From: an uncultured Bacilli bacterium
Lineage (GTDB): Bacteria > Bacillota_I > Bacilli_A > RFN20 > CAG-449
Direction of reading: 5' to 3'
DNA length: 34,133 nucleotides
Assembly: GCA_947588815.1 (NCBI GenBank)
Contig: CANQAG010000012.1
Location: 1-34,133 of the forward strand
In this document: positions 8,024-16,846 of the stretch, in pieces
How positions within the stretch are numbered: the first letter of the stretch is position 1
How the letters are laid out: every line of letters begins with the position of its first letter
Notes under the pieces: model-generated
What the model was told of the DNA's origin: nothing
What the model saw: only the letters and a program-made list of their open reading frames with translations
Databases searched by the model: none
Translations under genes and position numbers: made by a program

Positions 8024-9739
8024 ATGAAAAAAGTACAATTTGATATCAAAACTTTAAAACAGATGGATTACGATGAATTGAACGTCTTAGCATATCGTAT
8101 TCGCGAAGAAATCATCCGGGTGGTATCCTTAAACGGTGGTCATTTATCCGCGAATTTAGGTGTCGTTGAGCTTGAAATGGCCTTGATGCGATACTTTGAT
8201 TTTCCTCACGATAAATTATTGATCGACGTTGGACATCAATCATACACGTATAAATTATTAAGCGGTCGCCGCCTCGACACTTTGCGCAAGAAAAATGGCA
8301 TTTCCGGATTTCAAAAGCGCGACGAATCGCCTTATGACGTCTTTGAAGCCGGCCATTCTTCCACTTCACTTTCGGCGGCTCTTGGCATGGCGATTGCTCG
8401 CGATTTAAAGAAGGAAAAGTATAATATTATCGCTTTAATCGGTGATGCATCGATCGTCAATGGGATGGCACTTGAAGCCCTAAACGATATCGGGCAACAA
8501 AATCATAAAATCATCATCGTTTTAAACGATAATGACATGTCGGTATCTAAAACCGTCGGTGCGATTCAAAATCATTCGCGTAATTTTTCAAGCGTGTACG
8601 AGCGCTTTGGATTAGATTATATCGGACCGGTCAATGGTCACAATATCAAAAAATTGGAATCGGCTTTTGAAGAAGCGTGTAAACGAGAAAAAAGCGTGGT
8701 TATCCACGTCTATACCGAAAAGGGCAAAGGTTATTCGTTTGCAAGAGAAGATACTTTAGGTGTCTTTCACGGCATAAAACCCTTTAAAGTCCAAACTGGA
8801 GAACAGATTGACACCCATCCGATGCAAACTTCGTATTCATCGTTTTTCGGCTCTTTGGTTGAAGAATACATGGAAGAAAACGATCGGGTCACTTTAATCT
8901 GTCCCGCGATGGTCCTTGGAAGTGGGTTAATTAACGTCTACAATCATTTTCCTTCGCGCTGTTTCGATGTCGGAATCGCCGAAGAACACGCTTTGACTTT
9001 GGCGGCAGGAATGGCCTTAAACGGCATTAAACCGATCGTTTCGATTTACTCGACATTTTTACAGCGGGCTTTCGATCAGTTGTCTCACGACGTCTGTCGC
9101 ATGAATCTCGACGTGTTATTGCTCATCGATCGAGCGGGATTAGTCGGCGAAGACGGGGAAACTCATCAAGGACTTTACGATGAAGGCTTCATTTTCAATA
9201 CCCCGAATATCGTTTTGACGGCACCAAGCGACATGAAAACTTCGCGTGCGCTTTTTGAACTATCGAAAAAATATCACGGACCTTTTGCCATTCGTTATCC
9301 ACGGTCATACTTTAGAGGCGATGACGAAGATGGATATCTTTCGCTTGAATTCGGTAAGTGGCTCTGTCCTTATTCAAATGACGACGCCCAAATCGCGCTT
9401 ATCACTTACGGATCTTTAGTCGATCTTTTGGTCGATGAAATAAAAAAAGAAAATTTAAAGGTCACTTTATACAATGCGGTGTTTTTAAAACCATATGATA
9501 CCGAGGCTTTACATCAGATGCTCGATAAAAAACACATCTTCATTATGAACTCGATGGCGACGCGCCATGGTTTTGTTCAAGAGATTGAGGATTATTTAAT
9601 AAAAGAGGGATATCAAGGACAAATTCACACGTACTATGTTCCCGATTCTTTTGTGAAACAAGCTTCGATTAAGGAACAGTTGGCGGACAATAAAGTCGAT
9701 TACGTCTATTTGATGAGTGAAATAAAGAAATATTTATAG
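8024..9739 (+). CDS. dxs: 1-deoxy-D-xylulose-5-phosphate synthase
   Basis: First enzyme of the MEP isoprenoid pathway: thiamine-diphosphate-dependent condensation of pyruvate and glyceraldehyde-3-phosphate, also feeding thiamine and pyridoxal synthesis. The 571-residue protein is shorter than the usual 620-635 but keeps all three transketolase-like domains: 'GGHLSANLGVVELEMAL' (residue 38), cofactor motif at 140-170, catalytic 'AEEHALTLAAGMAL' (Glu320), and 'DRAGLVGEDGETHQG' (369-383), then the C-terminal domain. The diphosphate-binding motif reads G-D-A (140-142) instead of the common G-D-G. The ribosome binding site is weak and lies in the repeat element. A usual partner, ispA, is not beside it. 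The enzyme call is firm; the effect of the Ala substitution is unknown. Confidence 0.9.
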   Translation: MKKVQFDIKTLKQMDYDELNVLAYRIREEIIRVVSLNGGHLSANLGVVELEMALMRYFDFPHDKLLIDVGHQSYTYKLLSGRRLDTLRKKNGISGFQKRDESPYDVFEAGHSSTSLSAALGMAIARDLKKEKYNIIALIGDASIVNGMALEALNDIGQQNHKIIIVLNDNDMSVSKTVGAIQNHSRNFSSVYERFGLDYIGPVNGHNIKKLESAFEEACKREKSVVIHVYTEKGKGYSFAREDTLGVFHGIKPFKVQTGEQIDTHPMQTSYSSFFGSLVEEYMEENDRVTLICPAMVLGSGLINVYNHFPSRCFDVGIAEEHALTLAAGMALNGIKPIVSIYSTFLQRAFDQLSHDVCRMNLDVLLLIDRAGLVGEDGETHQGLYDEGFIFNTPNIVLTAPSDMKTSRALFELSKKYHGPFAIRYPRSYFRGDDEDGYLSLEFGKWLCPYSNDDAQIALITYGSLVDLLVDEIKKENLKVTLYNAVFLKPYDTEALHQMLDKKHIFIMNSMATRHGFVQEIEDYLIKEGYQGQIHTYYVPDSFVKQASIKEQLADNKVDYVYLMSEIKKYL

Positions 9740-9792
9740 TGTTATATTTTTCTCAATAAAGAAAATCCACTATTAGTTAAGTAGGTGAAAAC

Positions 9793-11445
9793 ATGCTGGA
9801 ACGATTACAGATCAAAAATTTTGCAATCATCGAGGATATCGAGGTCCTCTTCGACAATAGGATGAATGTTTTAACCGGTGAAACGGGTGCCGGTAAATCG
9901 ATAATCATCGAGGCTTTAGGTCTTTTATGTGGCAATCGCTCCAGTTATGATAAGATTCGTAATGGTTGTGAAAAAGCCTTTATCGAAGGCACTTTTCGTA
10001 TCGATAATCCTCAAATCATCGAATCTTTCAATCAAAAATATGATTTTGAACTTGAAAGCGACGTTTTAATCGTTTCTAGAACGCTCGATGCTTCGATGAA
10101 AACGACGATGAAGCTCAACGGACATAGCGTTCCTTTATCGCTCGGCAAAGAATTGATGAATTCGCTTATCGATATTCACTCACAACATAAAGATCGCTCG
10201 TATTTGGATAGTTCGTGCCACCTTGAAATATACGATCGTTTTCTTTCCTCGCTTCTTGATGAAAGTGAAAAAGAGGTTTATCGTCAATATCAGGAACAAT
10301 TTGAGGATTATTCCACGACTTTAAAGCGGTATCAAACCATGAAAGCTTCGCGTATGAGCGATGCCGATCTTGAATATTTACAATATCAATATCAAGAATT
10401 AAAAGACGCTGCGATACAAGATAACGAAGTTGAAGAACTTGAAGATAAGCTCCGTAGCGTCGCTTCTTACTCCAAAACACTGGAGATATTTCAAACTGTC
10501 AAAGAACCCTTGGAACAAGCTTTCGATGAATTATATTCGTCGAAAAAGATCTTAGGACAATTGAAGGATGAAACCTTCGATTCGTCGCTTAAGCGCTTCG
10601 ATGAAAGCTATTTTGAACTTGAAGATGCTTATAATGAACTTCTAGCGACATTTGAAAAACTCAATTTCAATCCTTACGAGATCGAAGAGATGAAAAATCG
10701 TCTGTTCTTTCTTAAAGGATTGATGCGAAAATACGGCTCTTCAACCGCGGAAATGTTAAATCGTCTAGTGCAAATCGAAGAGGATTTGAACACTTATTCC
10801 AATTACGATTACAATTTAAATAAACTTGAAAAAGAGCTGAACGACAAGAAAGAAAAATTGCTCGATACCGCTTTAAAGTTGCAGACCATTCGTCATAAAT
10901 ACGCGCCGATTTTAGAAGAAAAAGTCAATCGTGAACTTGAAGATCTGCTTCTTAACAATGCGCTTTTTAAAGTTTCTTTTAGCGAAACCGAGCTTTTTGA
11001 AAGTGGCAACGAAAAGATCATCTTTACTTTACGGGCCAATTTAGGCGGACGATTCTTACCGCTTGAAGAGACCGCTTCATTGGGTGAAGCTAGCCGCTTA
11101 AATCTCGCTTTAAAGACTGTCTTCAACGCCTTAAACCCAGTGGAAACGATCGTCTTTGACGAAATCGATACCGGGGTTTCAGGTAAAGTCGCTTCCTGCA
11201 TCGGCGAAAAAATTCATCAATTATCCCTTCATTCGCAAGCGATAGTGATCACCCACTTAGCCCAAGTGGCTTCAAAAGCCGAACATCATTATCGAGTGAT
11301 AAAAACAAGTGACGCACAAACGACGCGAACCCTTATAACTCCACTTGACGATGAAGAAAGGGTAAAAGAAATCGCCGGTTTATTATCAAACGGCACCATC
11401 GATAAAACCGCGCTTGATTTAGCGCGAAAAATGCTCGAGAATTAA
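9793..11445 (+). CDS. recN: DNA repair protein RecN
   Basis: SMC-like ATPase acting early in double-strand-break repair, holding DNA ends together. The 550-residue protein has an N-terminal Walker A ('GETGAGKS', about residues 31-38) with 'FAIIEDIEV' before it, a long heptad-rich middle (about 150-370) forming the coiled coil, and a C-terminal head with the ABC signature ('SLGEASRLNLALK') and Walker B 'VFDEIDTGVSGKVA', then 'ITHLAQVA'. Length is close to the family norm. The start has AGGTG eight bases upstream. In Bacillus, tlyA (yqxC) and argR (ahrC) separate dxs from recN; here there are 53 bp and no gene. A terminator follows the stop directly. Confidence 0.95.
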   Translation: MLERLQIKNFAIIEDIEVLFDNRMNVLTGETGAGKSIIIEALGLLCGNRSSYDKIRNGCEKAFIEGTFRIDNPQIIESFNQKYDFELESDVLIVSRTLDASMKTTMKLNGHSVPLSLGKELMNSLIDIHSQHKDRSYLDSSCHLEIYDRFLSSLLDESEKEVYRQYQEQFEDYSTTLKRYQTMKASRMSDADLEYLQYQYQELKDAAIQDNEVEELEDKLRSVASYSKTLEIFQTVKEPLEQAFDELYSSKKILGQLKDETFDSSLKRFDESYFELEDAYNELLATFEKLNFNPYEIEEMKNRLFFLKGLMRKYGSSTAEMLNRLVQIEEDLNTYSNYDYNLNKLEKELNDKKEKLLDTALKLQTIRHKYAPILEEKVNRELEDLLLNNALFKVSFSETELFESGNEKIIFTLRANLGGRFLPLEETASLGEASRLNLALKTVFNALNPVETIVFDEIDTGVSGKVASCIGEKIHQLSLHSQAIVITHLAQVASKAEHHYRVIKTSDAQTTRTLITPLDDEERVKEIAGLLSNGTIDKTALDLARKMLEN

Positions 11446-11449
11446 CAAA

Positions 11450-11474
11450 AGTTTCCACTATGGAGACTTTTTTT
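11450..11474 (+). terminator. rho-independent terminator after recN
   Basis: An 8-bp stem (11450-11457 with 11461-11468, one G-U pair), a 3-base loop and a run of seven T (11468-11474), starting four bases after the recN stop. It also argues against reading spoIVB from ATG 11460, which would lie in the hairpin. Confidence 0.85.
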
Positions 11475-11507
11475 ATGCGCATAATAAGGGTGAAAGGAGA
11501 ATCTTAT

Positions 11508-12506
11508 ATGAGGAAAGTTTTACTTTTATCCTCGGCCTTTTTCTTCGCTTTTGGAGCACCGAAACTTTATGAAGCCATCGAACTTGTTCCGGGTGGAGAA
11601 AATGTTGTCTTTGAAATGAAGACTAACGGAATTATCGTCACTGGAACCTACGATGTCAAAACCGGCAATTCGATCTATAATCCTAGCAAACATTCCGATA
11701 TCAATGAAGGCGATATGATTATCGGAATTGAAAACTATCGCGTCAGCAATTTATACGATTTTATCTCACATTTTAACGAATTTACAGATAATCAGGAAGT
11801 GCAGATAACCATCACTAGAAAAGGAAAGACCGATCATAAAAAACTGAAGTTAATTAGCGTCAATGGTGATATTAAAACCGGATTATATGTCAAAGAACGG
11901 GTACTTGGAATCGGAACGATGTCGTTTTATGATCCGATCAATAAAATTTACGGCGCTTTAGGTCACGAAGTGACTGATTCTAGCACTAAAGAAATCGTCG
12001 AAATCAAAAGCGGAGCCATCTATAATGGCAATGTCATCGGAATCAATAAAGGACAAAACGGCGCTCCGGGTGATAAAATGTCGGAAGTGTCATTGGAGGA
12101 TTCAATCGGTACCATTGAAGCCAACACTTCTTTTGGCATTTTCGGAAGTATCGAGGAAATTCCTTCCACTTACGTACCGATTAAAATGGCCACTCACGAC
12201 GAAGTGAAATTGGGCAAGGCGGAAATTCAAACCGTGACAAAAGGGAGTAAAGTCGAGACCTATCAAATCGAGATCACTAACTTAAAAAAACAGGAAACAT
12301 CAGCGACTAAAGGAATCACATTTAAAGTCACGGATCCTAAACTATTGGCGATTTCAAACGGAATTTACTCTGGAATGTCAGGTTCGCCGATCATTCAAAA
12401 CAACATGCTAGTCGGCGCGGTGACTCACGTCATCGTCGATGATATTCAAATGGGTTATGGCGTTTACATGGAATACATGTACCAAAATGCCTTACAATAC
12501 TTCTAA
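11508..12506 (+). CDS. spoIVB: SpoIVB-type signalling serine protease (stage IV sporulation)
   Basis: In Bacillus, SpoIVB is made in the forespore, secreted into the space between the two membranes, and cleaves SpoIVFA so that SpoIVFB can activate pro-sigma-K. The 332-residue protein has an N-terminal membrane anchor ('MRKVLLLSSAFFFAFG'), a PDZ domain (about residues 45-115), and an S55 peptidase domain with the catalytic His in 'YGALGHEVTD' (His153) and Ser in 'SGMSGSPIIQ' (Ser292), followed by 'GAVTHVIVDD' and 'GYGVYMEYM'. It is shorter than the 426-residue Bacillus protein, mostly before the PDZ domain. ATG 11508 is preceded by AAAGGAGA. It lies between two terminators, so it needs read-through or a promoter in the 33-base gap; none is clear. 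Confidence 0.93.
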   Translation: MRKVLLLSSAFFFAFGAPKLYEAIELVPGGENVVFEMKTNGIIVTGTYDVKTGNSIYNPSKHSDINEGDMIIGIENYRVSNLYDFISHFNEFTDNQEVQITITRKGKTDHKKLKLISVNGDIKTGLYVKERVLGIGTMSFYDPINKIYGALGHEVTDSSTKEIVEIKSGAIYNGNVIGINKGQNGAPGDKMSEVSLEDSIGTIEANTSFGIFGSIEEIPSTYVPIKMATHDEVKLGKAEIQTVTKGSKVETYQIEITNLKKQETSATKGITFKVTDPKLLAISNGIYSGMSGSPIIQNNMLVGAVTHVIVDDIQMGYGVYMEYMYQNALQYF

Positions 12507-12534
12507 AAAGGAGACGGAAAAGTCTCCTTTTTTT
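12505..12534 (+). terminator. rho-independent terminator after spoIVB
   Basis: AAAAAGGAGAC (12505-12515) pairs with GTCTCCTTTTT (12522-12532) around GGAAAA, ending in T7. It overlaps the spoIVB stop and isolates spo0A, which must have its own promoter. Confidence 0.92.
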
Positions 12535-12591
12535 CGACTAATTTCCCTATCACACCAAGAATATTCGACATGAAAATACAAAATGTATTTT
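12533..12591 (+). promoter_or_regulatory. candidate Spo0A (0A) boxes and inverted repeat upstream of spo0A
   Basis: TTCGACA at 12564-12570 is the exact complement of the 0A box TGTCGAA. TTCGACT at 12533-12539, 31 bp away, differs at one base. Both lie 150-190 bp before the spo0A ATG, where autoregulation is known in Bacillus. Next to them, AAAATACA (12573-12580) and TGTATTTT (12584-12591) form a perfect inverted repeat. No clear sigma-A or sigma-H promoter could be fixed in 12592-12722. Confidence 0.5.
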
Positions 12592-12722
12592 ATTTCTTTT
12601 TTTATCGCGCGAATAAAAAAATTTTTTTTAATAAATTGAAAAATAGTGAAAAATTTACTTTTAAAAAGACGGATTAATTTGTAATATGTAGAAGTATTGT
12701 TAATAGAAAGAGAAATAACTAT

Positions 12723-13487
12723 ATGAAGAAAAAGACGGTTTTTGTTGTCGATGACAACGAAGAATTTTTGTCACAAGCAGTAAAAGGTATTTCAATGCGC
12801 GAAGACATGTATGTTATCAATACCGCTTCCAATGGACAAGAAGCGTTGCAAAGATTGCGCGGATATCATGAAATCGATGTTTTGGTTCTCGATTTAGTCA
12901 TGCCGATTTTAGACGGACTTGAAGTTTTACGCGAACTTAACGATCACCGGACCTTATATCCGAAAATCGGAATGATCATTTGTCAATCCGGATTAGTCAA
13001 TCAGCAAATCTTCGACATGATGTCTTCTTATGGAGTGCATCATTTTCTATTAAAACCTTACGAACTCGATGCTTTGATCGCGCGCATCAGCTCTTTGAGC
13101 GTAGTGACAACTAGCGACCATGAATTTGATCTCGAGCGATGCATTACGTCATTGCTCCACGAAGTAGGAATCCCAGCGCATATCAAGGGTTATTCCTATT
13201 TAAGAACGGCGATTGCTTATTCGTACAATTCCCATGAATACATCGGACAAGTGACGAAAGTTCTATATCCGGAAATTGCACGTCGCTACAAGACTACCGG
13301 TTCCAGAGTGGAAAGGGCGATAAGACATGCAATTGAAGTGGCGTGGAGTCGAGGAAACATCGATACCATCGATGAAATATTTGGTTATACGATCTCGGCG
13401 ACTAAAGCCAAACCGACTAATAGCGAATTCATTGCGATGATCGCCGATCATCTCCAAGTTCAGTATAAAAAACAACTGACACATTAA
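12723..13487 (+). CDS. spo0A: sporulation master regulator Spo0A
   Basis: Response regulator that, when phosphorylated by the phosphorelay, switches the cell to sporulation. The 254-residue protein has a receiver domain with the acidic pair Asp10-Asp11, phosphoacceptor Asp57 in '[17 protein letters not shown]', Ser89 and Lys111 ('[12 protein letters not shown]'). After a short linker comes the Spo0A-specific DNA-binding domain (about residue 137 on) with '[20 protein letters not shown]' and the recognition helix '[19 protein letters not shown]', nearly identical to that of Bacillus. The upstream 233 bp gap to dxs-recN-spoIVB neighbours and the terminator show separate transcription, with two 0A boxes suggesting autoregulation. 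The length is a little under the 267 of Bacillus. Confidence 0.97.
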   Translation: MKKKTVFVVDDNEEFLSQAVKGISMREDMYVINTASNGQEALQRLRGYHEIDVLVLDLVMPILDGLEVLRELNDHRTLYPKIGMIICQSGLVNQQIFDMMSSYGVHHFLLKPYELDALIARISSLSVVTTSDHEFDLERCITSLLHEVGIPAHIKGYSYLRTAIAYSYNSHEYIGQVTKVLYPEIARRYKTTGSRVERAIRHAIEVAWSRGNIDTIDEIFGYTISATKAKPTNSEFIAMIADHLQVQYKKQLTH

Positions 13488-13518
13488 TTTGTGATGCGCT
13501 TTGCTAACTATTAACATT

Positions 13519-13550
13519 CTTAATGAAACTTATGTTAAAATATCATTAAG
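13519..13550 (+). promoter_or_regulatory. inverted repeat in the dinB 5' region (possible operator)
   Basis: CTTAATGA (13519-13526) and TCATTAAG (13543-13550) are perfect 8-bp inverted arms, 16 bases apart. They bracket a TAAAAT (13536-13541) that could be a -10, and the right arm touches the ribosome binding site AGAGGTGG. TTAACA at 13511-13516 is a possible -35 at a long 19-base spacing. It does not match the Gram-positive LexA box, so control by another repressor is possible. Confidence 0.4.
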
Positions 13551-13562
13551 AGGTGGTTTCAT

Positions 13563-14741
13563 ATGGCAAAAATTATCATGCACATCGATTTGAATGCTTT
13601 TTTTGCCACTTGTGAAACAATCAAAAATCCGGCTTATAAAGGCAAACCTTTAGTGGTGGGTGGAACTTCAAGAAGAGGAATCGTCTCAACTGCGTCATAC
13701 GAAGCGCGAAAATACGGAATTCATTCCGCAATGCCGATGTATCAAGCCAAAAAGCTATGCCCAAACTTAATCGTTTGCCAACCGGATTTTGATTTTTATC
13801 ATGATTTGAGCGCCAAATTTTTCGACTATCTTCATCATTATAGCGATCTTATCGAAGTCGCCTCGATTGATGAATGCTATGTCGATATGACCGCGGCGAT
13901 GAAAAAGGTGACGGAGCCAAAAAAATATTTGGAAAAGTTACAAAAAGGGCTATTATCCAAATATCAATTGCCGTGTTCAATCGGCATTGCTCCTACAAAA
14001 TTTTTGGCAAAGATGGCCTCTGATATGAAAAAACCTTTGGGAATAACCATTCTTCGCCGTCGCGATCTTCCTAAATTACTCTGGCCTTTACCGATCAAAG
14101 ATATGTATGGTGTCGGCAAAAAAACCGCGCCTAAACTCGAAAAACTCGGAATATATACCATTTACGATATCGCCCATACCGATTCTCAAGAAGTCAAAAA
14201 GCTTCTCGGGAAATTTTTTGACGTCTTGCACGATTGGGCAAACGGCTATGGTAGCGATGAAGTGATTGTGGAACAGGCCGATCCAAAATCGATCGGCAGT
14301 TCTTCGACATTTTTGTTTGACACTAATGATTACGATGAAATCAAAGCTTTGCTTAAAAAGAAATGCTTAGAAGTTTCAAGGCGTGCAAAAGCGGAGAACA
14401 AAGTCGGTACTACGCTTAGCGTCACTTATAAAGATACGGAATTTCGTAGTTTTCATCGTTCGAAAAGTTTTGATTATCCATTCAATGGGGAAGAAGAGAT
14501 TTACGTCAATGCATTGAAGATCTTTGAAAGCAACTACGATCAACAAGCGATCCGCCTTATCGGAGTGACGTTATCGAACCTTTGCGATCCGCGTGAATTT
14601 TATGTGCAGACGACTTTGTTTGACGTTTCTGACCATCAAAGCAAACAGATGGTGCGGCAACTAGTCAACGAACTGAATCAAAAGCTTAAAATTCCCAAAA
14701 TTATGGTTGCCAGTGATTTGAAAAGAGGTGGTAATCGATGA
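13563..14741 (+). CDS. dinB: DNA polymerase IV (Y-family)
   Basis: Error-prone translesion polymerase able to extend past damaged bases. The 392-residue protein has the Y-family palm motif at the N-terminus ('MHIDLNAFFATCE', metal-binding Asp with the usual steric-gate Phe), 'GIVSTASYEARKYGIHSAMP' in the fingers, and the second catalytic motif 'VASIDECYVDMT'. Thumb helix-hairpin-helix 'PIKDMYGVGKKTAPKLEKLGI' and a little-finger domain follow; the length fits PolIV. No beta-clamp motif was assigned with confidence near the C-terminus. The ribosome binding site is strong (AGAGGTGG). Its TGA overlaps the xerD start by 4 bp, an unusual pairing of a polymerase with a recombinase. Confidence 0.94.
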   Translation: MAKIIMHIDLNAFFATCETIKNPAYKGKPLVVGGTSRRGIVSTASYEARKYGIHSAMPMYQAKKLCPNLIVCQPDFDFYHDLSAKFFDYLHHYSDLIEVASIDECYVDMTAAMKKVTEPKKYLEKLQKGLLSKYQLPCSIGIAPTKFLAKMASDMKKPLGITILRRRDLPKLLWPLPIKDMYGVGKKTAPKLEKLGIYTIYDIAHTDSQEVKKLLGKFFDVLHDWANGYGSDEVIVEQADPKSIGSSSTFLFDTNDYDEIKALLKKKCLEVSRRAKAENKVGTTLSVTYKDTEFRSFHRSKSFDYPFNGEEEIYVNALKIFESNYDQQAIRLIGVTLSNLCDPREFYVQTTLFDVSDHQSKQMVRQLVNELNQKLKIPKIMVASDLKRGGNR

Positions 14742-15622
14742 TGGAATTAGTCGATGCTCTAGATCGTTTCAACCAATATTTATACGTCGAAAAGGGTCTT
14801 TCATATAATACGATCGTCAATTATATGGAGGATTTGAAAATGTTTGAAGCCTCATTGACGTCAAAAAAATATGCTGACGAACTTGATAATGGGGATGTAG
14901 AAAACTTCATTATTTCGATGTCCGGCAATAATCGTTCGATTTCGACGATTTTACGCCGTGTTTCAACCGTGCGGCTCTTTTATAATTTTCTTCAAAATGA
15001 AGGAGTTCTGATCAATAAAACCGGGATGATCGATTTGCCGCGACTTCCAGAACATCTCCCTAGTGTCTTGTCTTTAGAAGAGGTTGAAAATCTGCTTGAA
15101 ATGCCCGATCTTAAGACCGCGGGTGGACTTCGTGATCGCGCGATGTTAGAGATGATGTATGCTTCAGGCTTAAGAGTTAGCGAACTGTTGGCACTTGAAA
15201 AAAACAGCGTCAATATCGAGCTTGGAATCATCAAATTAAAAGGGAAAGGGGCTAAAGAACGCATCGTTCCTTTAGGTGATTATGCGAAGGATTATTTGAA
15301 TCGCTATCTTTTAGAAGTGCGGAGTAAGAATGTCGGACGCAATAGCAAATACATCTTTTTAAATCAAAAAGGGAAACCTTTGTCGCGTCAGTATTTTTTC
15401 AAACAAGTAAAAAAATACGCGTTAAAAGCCGGAATTGAAATAAATATTTCTCCGCACACTTTACGTCATAGTTTTGCCACTCATCTGCTTGAAAACGGGG
15501 CTGAACTACGCGCGGTTCAAGCGATGCTTGGGCATTCAAATATCGCCACCACTCAAATTTATCTTCATACGTCAAGTCGCCGGATTCTTAATGCATATGA
15601 TTTGTATATGAATAAAAAATAA
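14738..15622 (+). CDS. xerD: site-specific tyrosine recombinase XerD
   Basis: Resolves chromosome dimers at dif with its XerC-like partner before division. The 294-residue protein has an N-terminal SAM-like core-binding domain (about residues 5-90) and a C-terminal catalytic domain with the complete set: Arg146 ('ASGLRVSELLAL'), Lys170, His240-x-x-Arg243 ('HTLRHSFATHLLE'), His266 ('LGHSNIATTQ') and nucleophile Tyr275 ('IYLH'). Size and the following deoB gene both match the Bacillus ripX (xerD)-drm arrangement, so XerD is preferred over an integrase of a mobile element. ATG 14738 overlaps the dinB stop; a second ATG at 14741 is possible. Confidence 0.9.
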   Translation: MMELVDALDRFNQYLYVEKGLSYNTIVNYMEDLKMFEASLTSKKYADELDNGDVENFIISMSGNNRSISTILRRVSTVRLFYNFLQNEGVLINKTGMIDLPRLPEHLPSVLSLEEVENLLEMPDLKTAGGLRDRAMLEMMYASGLRVSELLALEKNSVNIELGIIKLKGKGAKERIVPLGDYAKDYLNRYLLEVRSKNVGRNSKYIFLNQKGKPLSRQYFFKQVKKYALKAGIEINISPHTLRHSFATHLLENGAELRAVQAMLGHSNIATTQIYLHTSSRRILNAYDLYMNKK

Positions 15623-15630
15623 GTTATAAT
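15602..15630 (+). promoter_or_regulatory. candidate sigma-A promoter for deoB
   Basis: TTGTAT (15602-15607), 17-base spacer, perfect TATAAT (15625-15630), with the -35 inside the last codons of xerD. It lies 26 bases before the deoB ATG at 15656. Confidence 0.55.
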
Positions 15631-15655
15631 TAATTTTTGAAAGGAAGCTTTGATT

Positions 15656-16846
15656 ATGAAAAAATTTAAGCGAATTTTTTTAATAGTAATGGATAGTCTT
15701 GGTATCGGGGAAATGCCGGATGCTAAGCGTTTTAACGATCAAGGTGCCAATACCTTGCTTCATATTAGCGAACGTTGCGATGGGTTAAAGATCCCGAATT
15801 TAAATGCGCTAGGTTTATATGAATTATGTCCGATTAAAGGAACTAATAAAGTCGCGCATCCACATTCTTATGTGGCAACTTTAAAAGAAGCGAGCAATGG
15901 TAAAGATACGATGACCGGACATTGGGAAATGATGGGAGTGTTGACCACCAAACCGTTTCTAACTTTCACCGAACATGGTTTTCCAGCCTCGTTAATTGAA
16001 GAATTAGAGCAAAAAACCGGGCGCAAAGTAATCGGTAACGTCGCCGCCAGCGGAACGGAAATCATTAAAGAACTTGGAGAACGTCAATTAAAAACCGGCG
16101 AGTTAATCGTCTATACCTCCGCTGATTCCGTCTTACAAATCGCGGCTCACGAAGAAGTGATTCCAGTTAAACAGCTTTACGAATACTGCGATATCGCTAG
16201 AGAAATTTGCATGAAACCCGAATATATGGTCGGAAGAATTATCGCGCGACCCTTCATCGGTAAAGATCGTGATTCGTTTAAAAGGACCCCCAATCGTCAC
16301 GATATCGCGCTTTCGCCGACTCATTACACCTATATGCAATTGTTGCAAGATCATGGTTACGATGTGCCGTGTATCGGTAAAATCGGCGATATATTCAATG
16401 GTGTCGGGGTCACGTCAACTACGAAAACCAAATCCAACGAAGATGGTATGGATAAGACAATTGATCTTGTAAAAAACAGCGATTTTACGGGTTTATGCTT
16501 TGTCAATCTCGTGGAATTTGATTCCGAATACGGACATCGACGCAATCCCCTTGGCTATGGAAAGGCTATTGAAGATTTCGACATTCGCCTTGGAGAACTT
16601 ATCGAGGTTCTTCGCAATGATGATTTGCTTATCATCACGGCCGATCACGGAAATGATCCAACCGCTAAAGGATCCGATCATACTCGAGAAAAAGTGCCGT
16701 TTATCGCATATTCTAAAAAGATTAACGATGGCAAACTGCTTCAAGAACGCGATTCGTTCGCCGATATTGGAAGAACCATCATCGAAAATTTTGATTTAAA
16801 ACCCGAAGAGGGACAAATAGGAAGTATAATTGAGGATTTATTATGA
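15656..16846 (+). CDS. deoB: phosphopentomutase
   Basis: Interconverts (deoxy)ribose-1-phosphate and (deoxy)ribose-5-phosphate, linking nucleoside breakdown to the pentose phosphate pathway. The 396-residue alkaline-phosphatase-superfamily protein has metal-site motifs 'VMDSLGIGEMPDA' at the N-terminus, 'NGKDTMTGHWEMMG' near residue 82 (Thr is the usual phospho-acceptor), 'FDSEYGHRRNPLGY' and the C-terminal 'ITADHGNDPT...GSDHTREKVPF'. I chose ATG 15656, preceded by AAGGAAG; an in-frame TTG at 15650 is less likely. Its TGA overlaps the ATG of the next gene, a lipoprotein of an ABC importer. No purine nucleoside phosphorylase gene follows, unlike Bacillus. Confidence 0.95.
   Translation: MKKFKRIFLIVMDSLGIGEMPDAKRFNDQGANTLLHISERCDGLKIPNLNALGLYELCPIKGTNKVAHPHSYVATLKEASNGKDTMTGHWEMMGVLTTKPFLTFTEHGFPASLIEELEQKTGRKVIGNVAASGTEIIKELGERQLKTGELIVYTSADSVLQIAAHEEVIPVKQLYEYCDIAREICMKPEYMVGRIIARPFIGKDRDSFKRTPNRHDIALSPTHYTYMQLLQDHGYDVPCIGKIGDIFNGVGVTSTTKTKSNEDGMDKTIDLVKNSDFTGLCFVNLVEFDSEYGHRRNPLGYGKAIEDFDIRLGELIEVLRNDDLLIITADHGNDPTAKGSDHTREKVPFIAYSKKINDGKLLQERDSFADIGRTIIENFDLKPEEGQIGSIIEDLL

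Noticed and set aside
10166-10480. Minus-strand open frame of 104 codons inside recN
   Set aside because: Antisense to the RecN coiled-coil region with no start signal; its composition mirrors that of the true gene.
11460-11507. Extended start for SpoIVB at ATG 11460
   Set aside because: This start falls in the recN terminator hairpin, and the added residues have no signal-like character. AAAGGAGA precedes ATG 11508.
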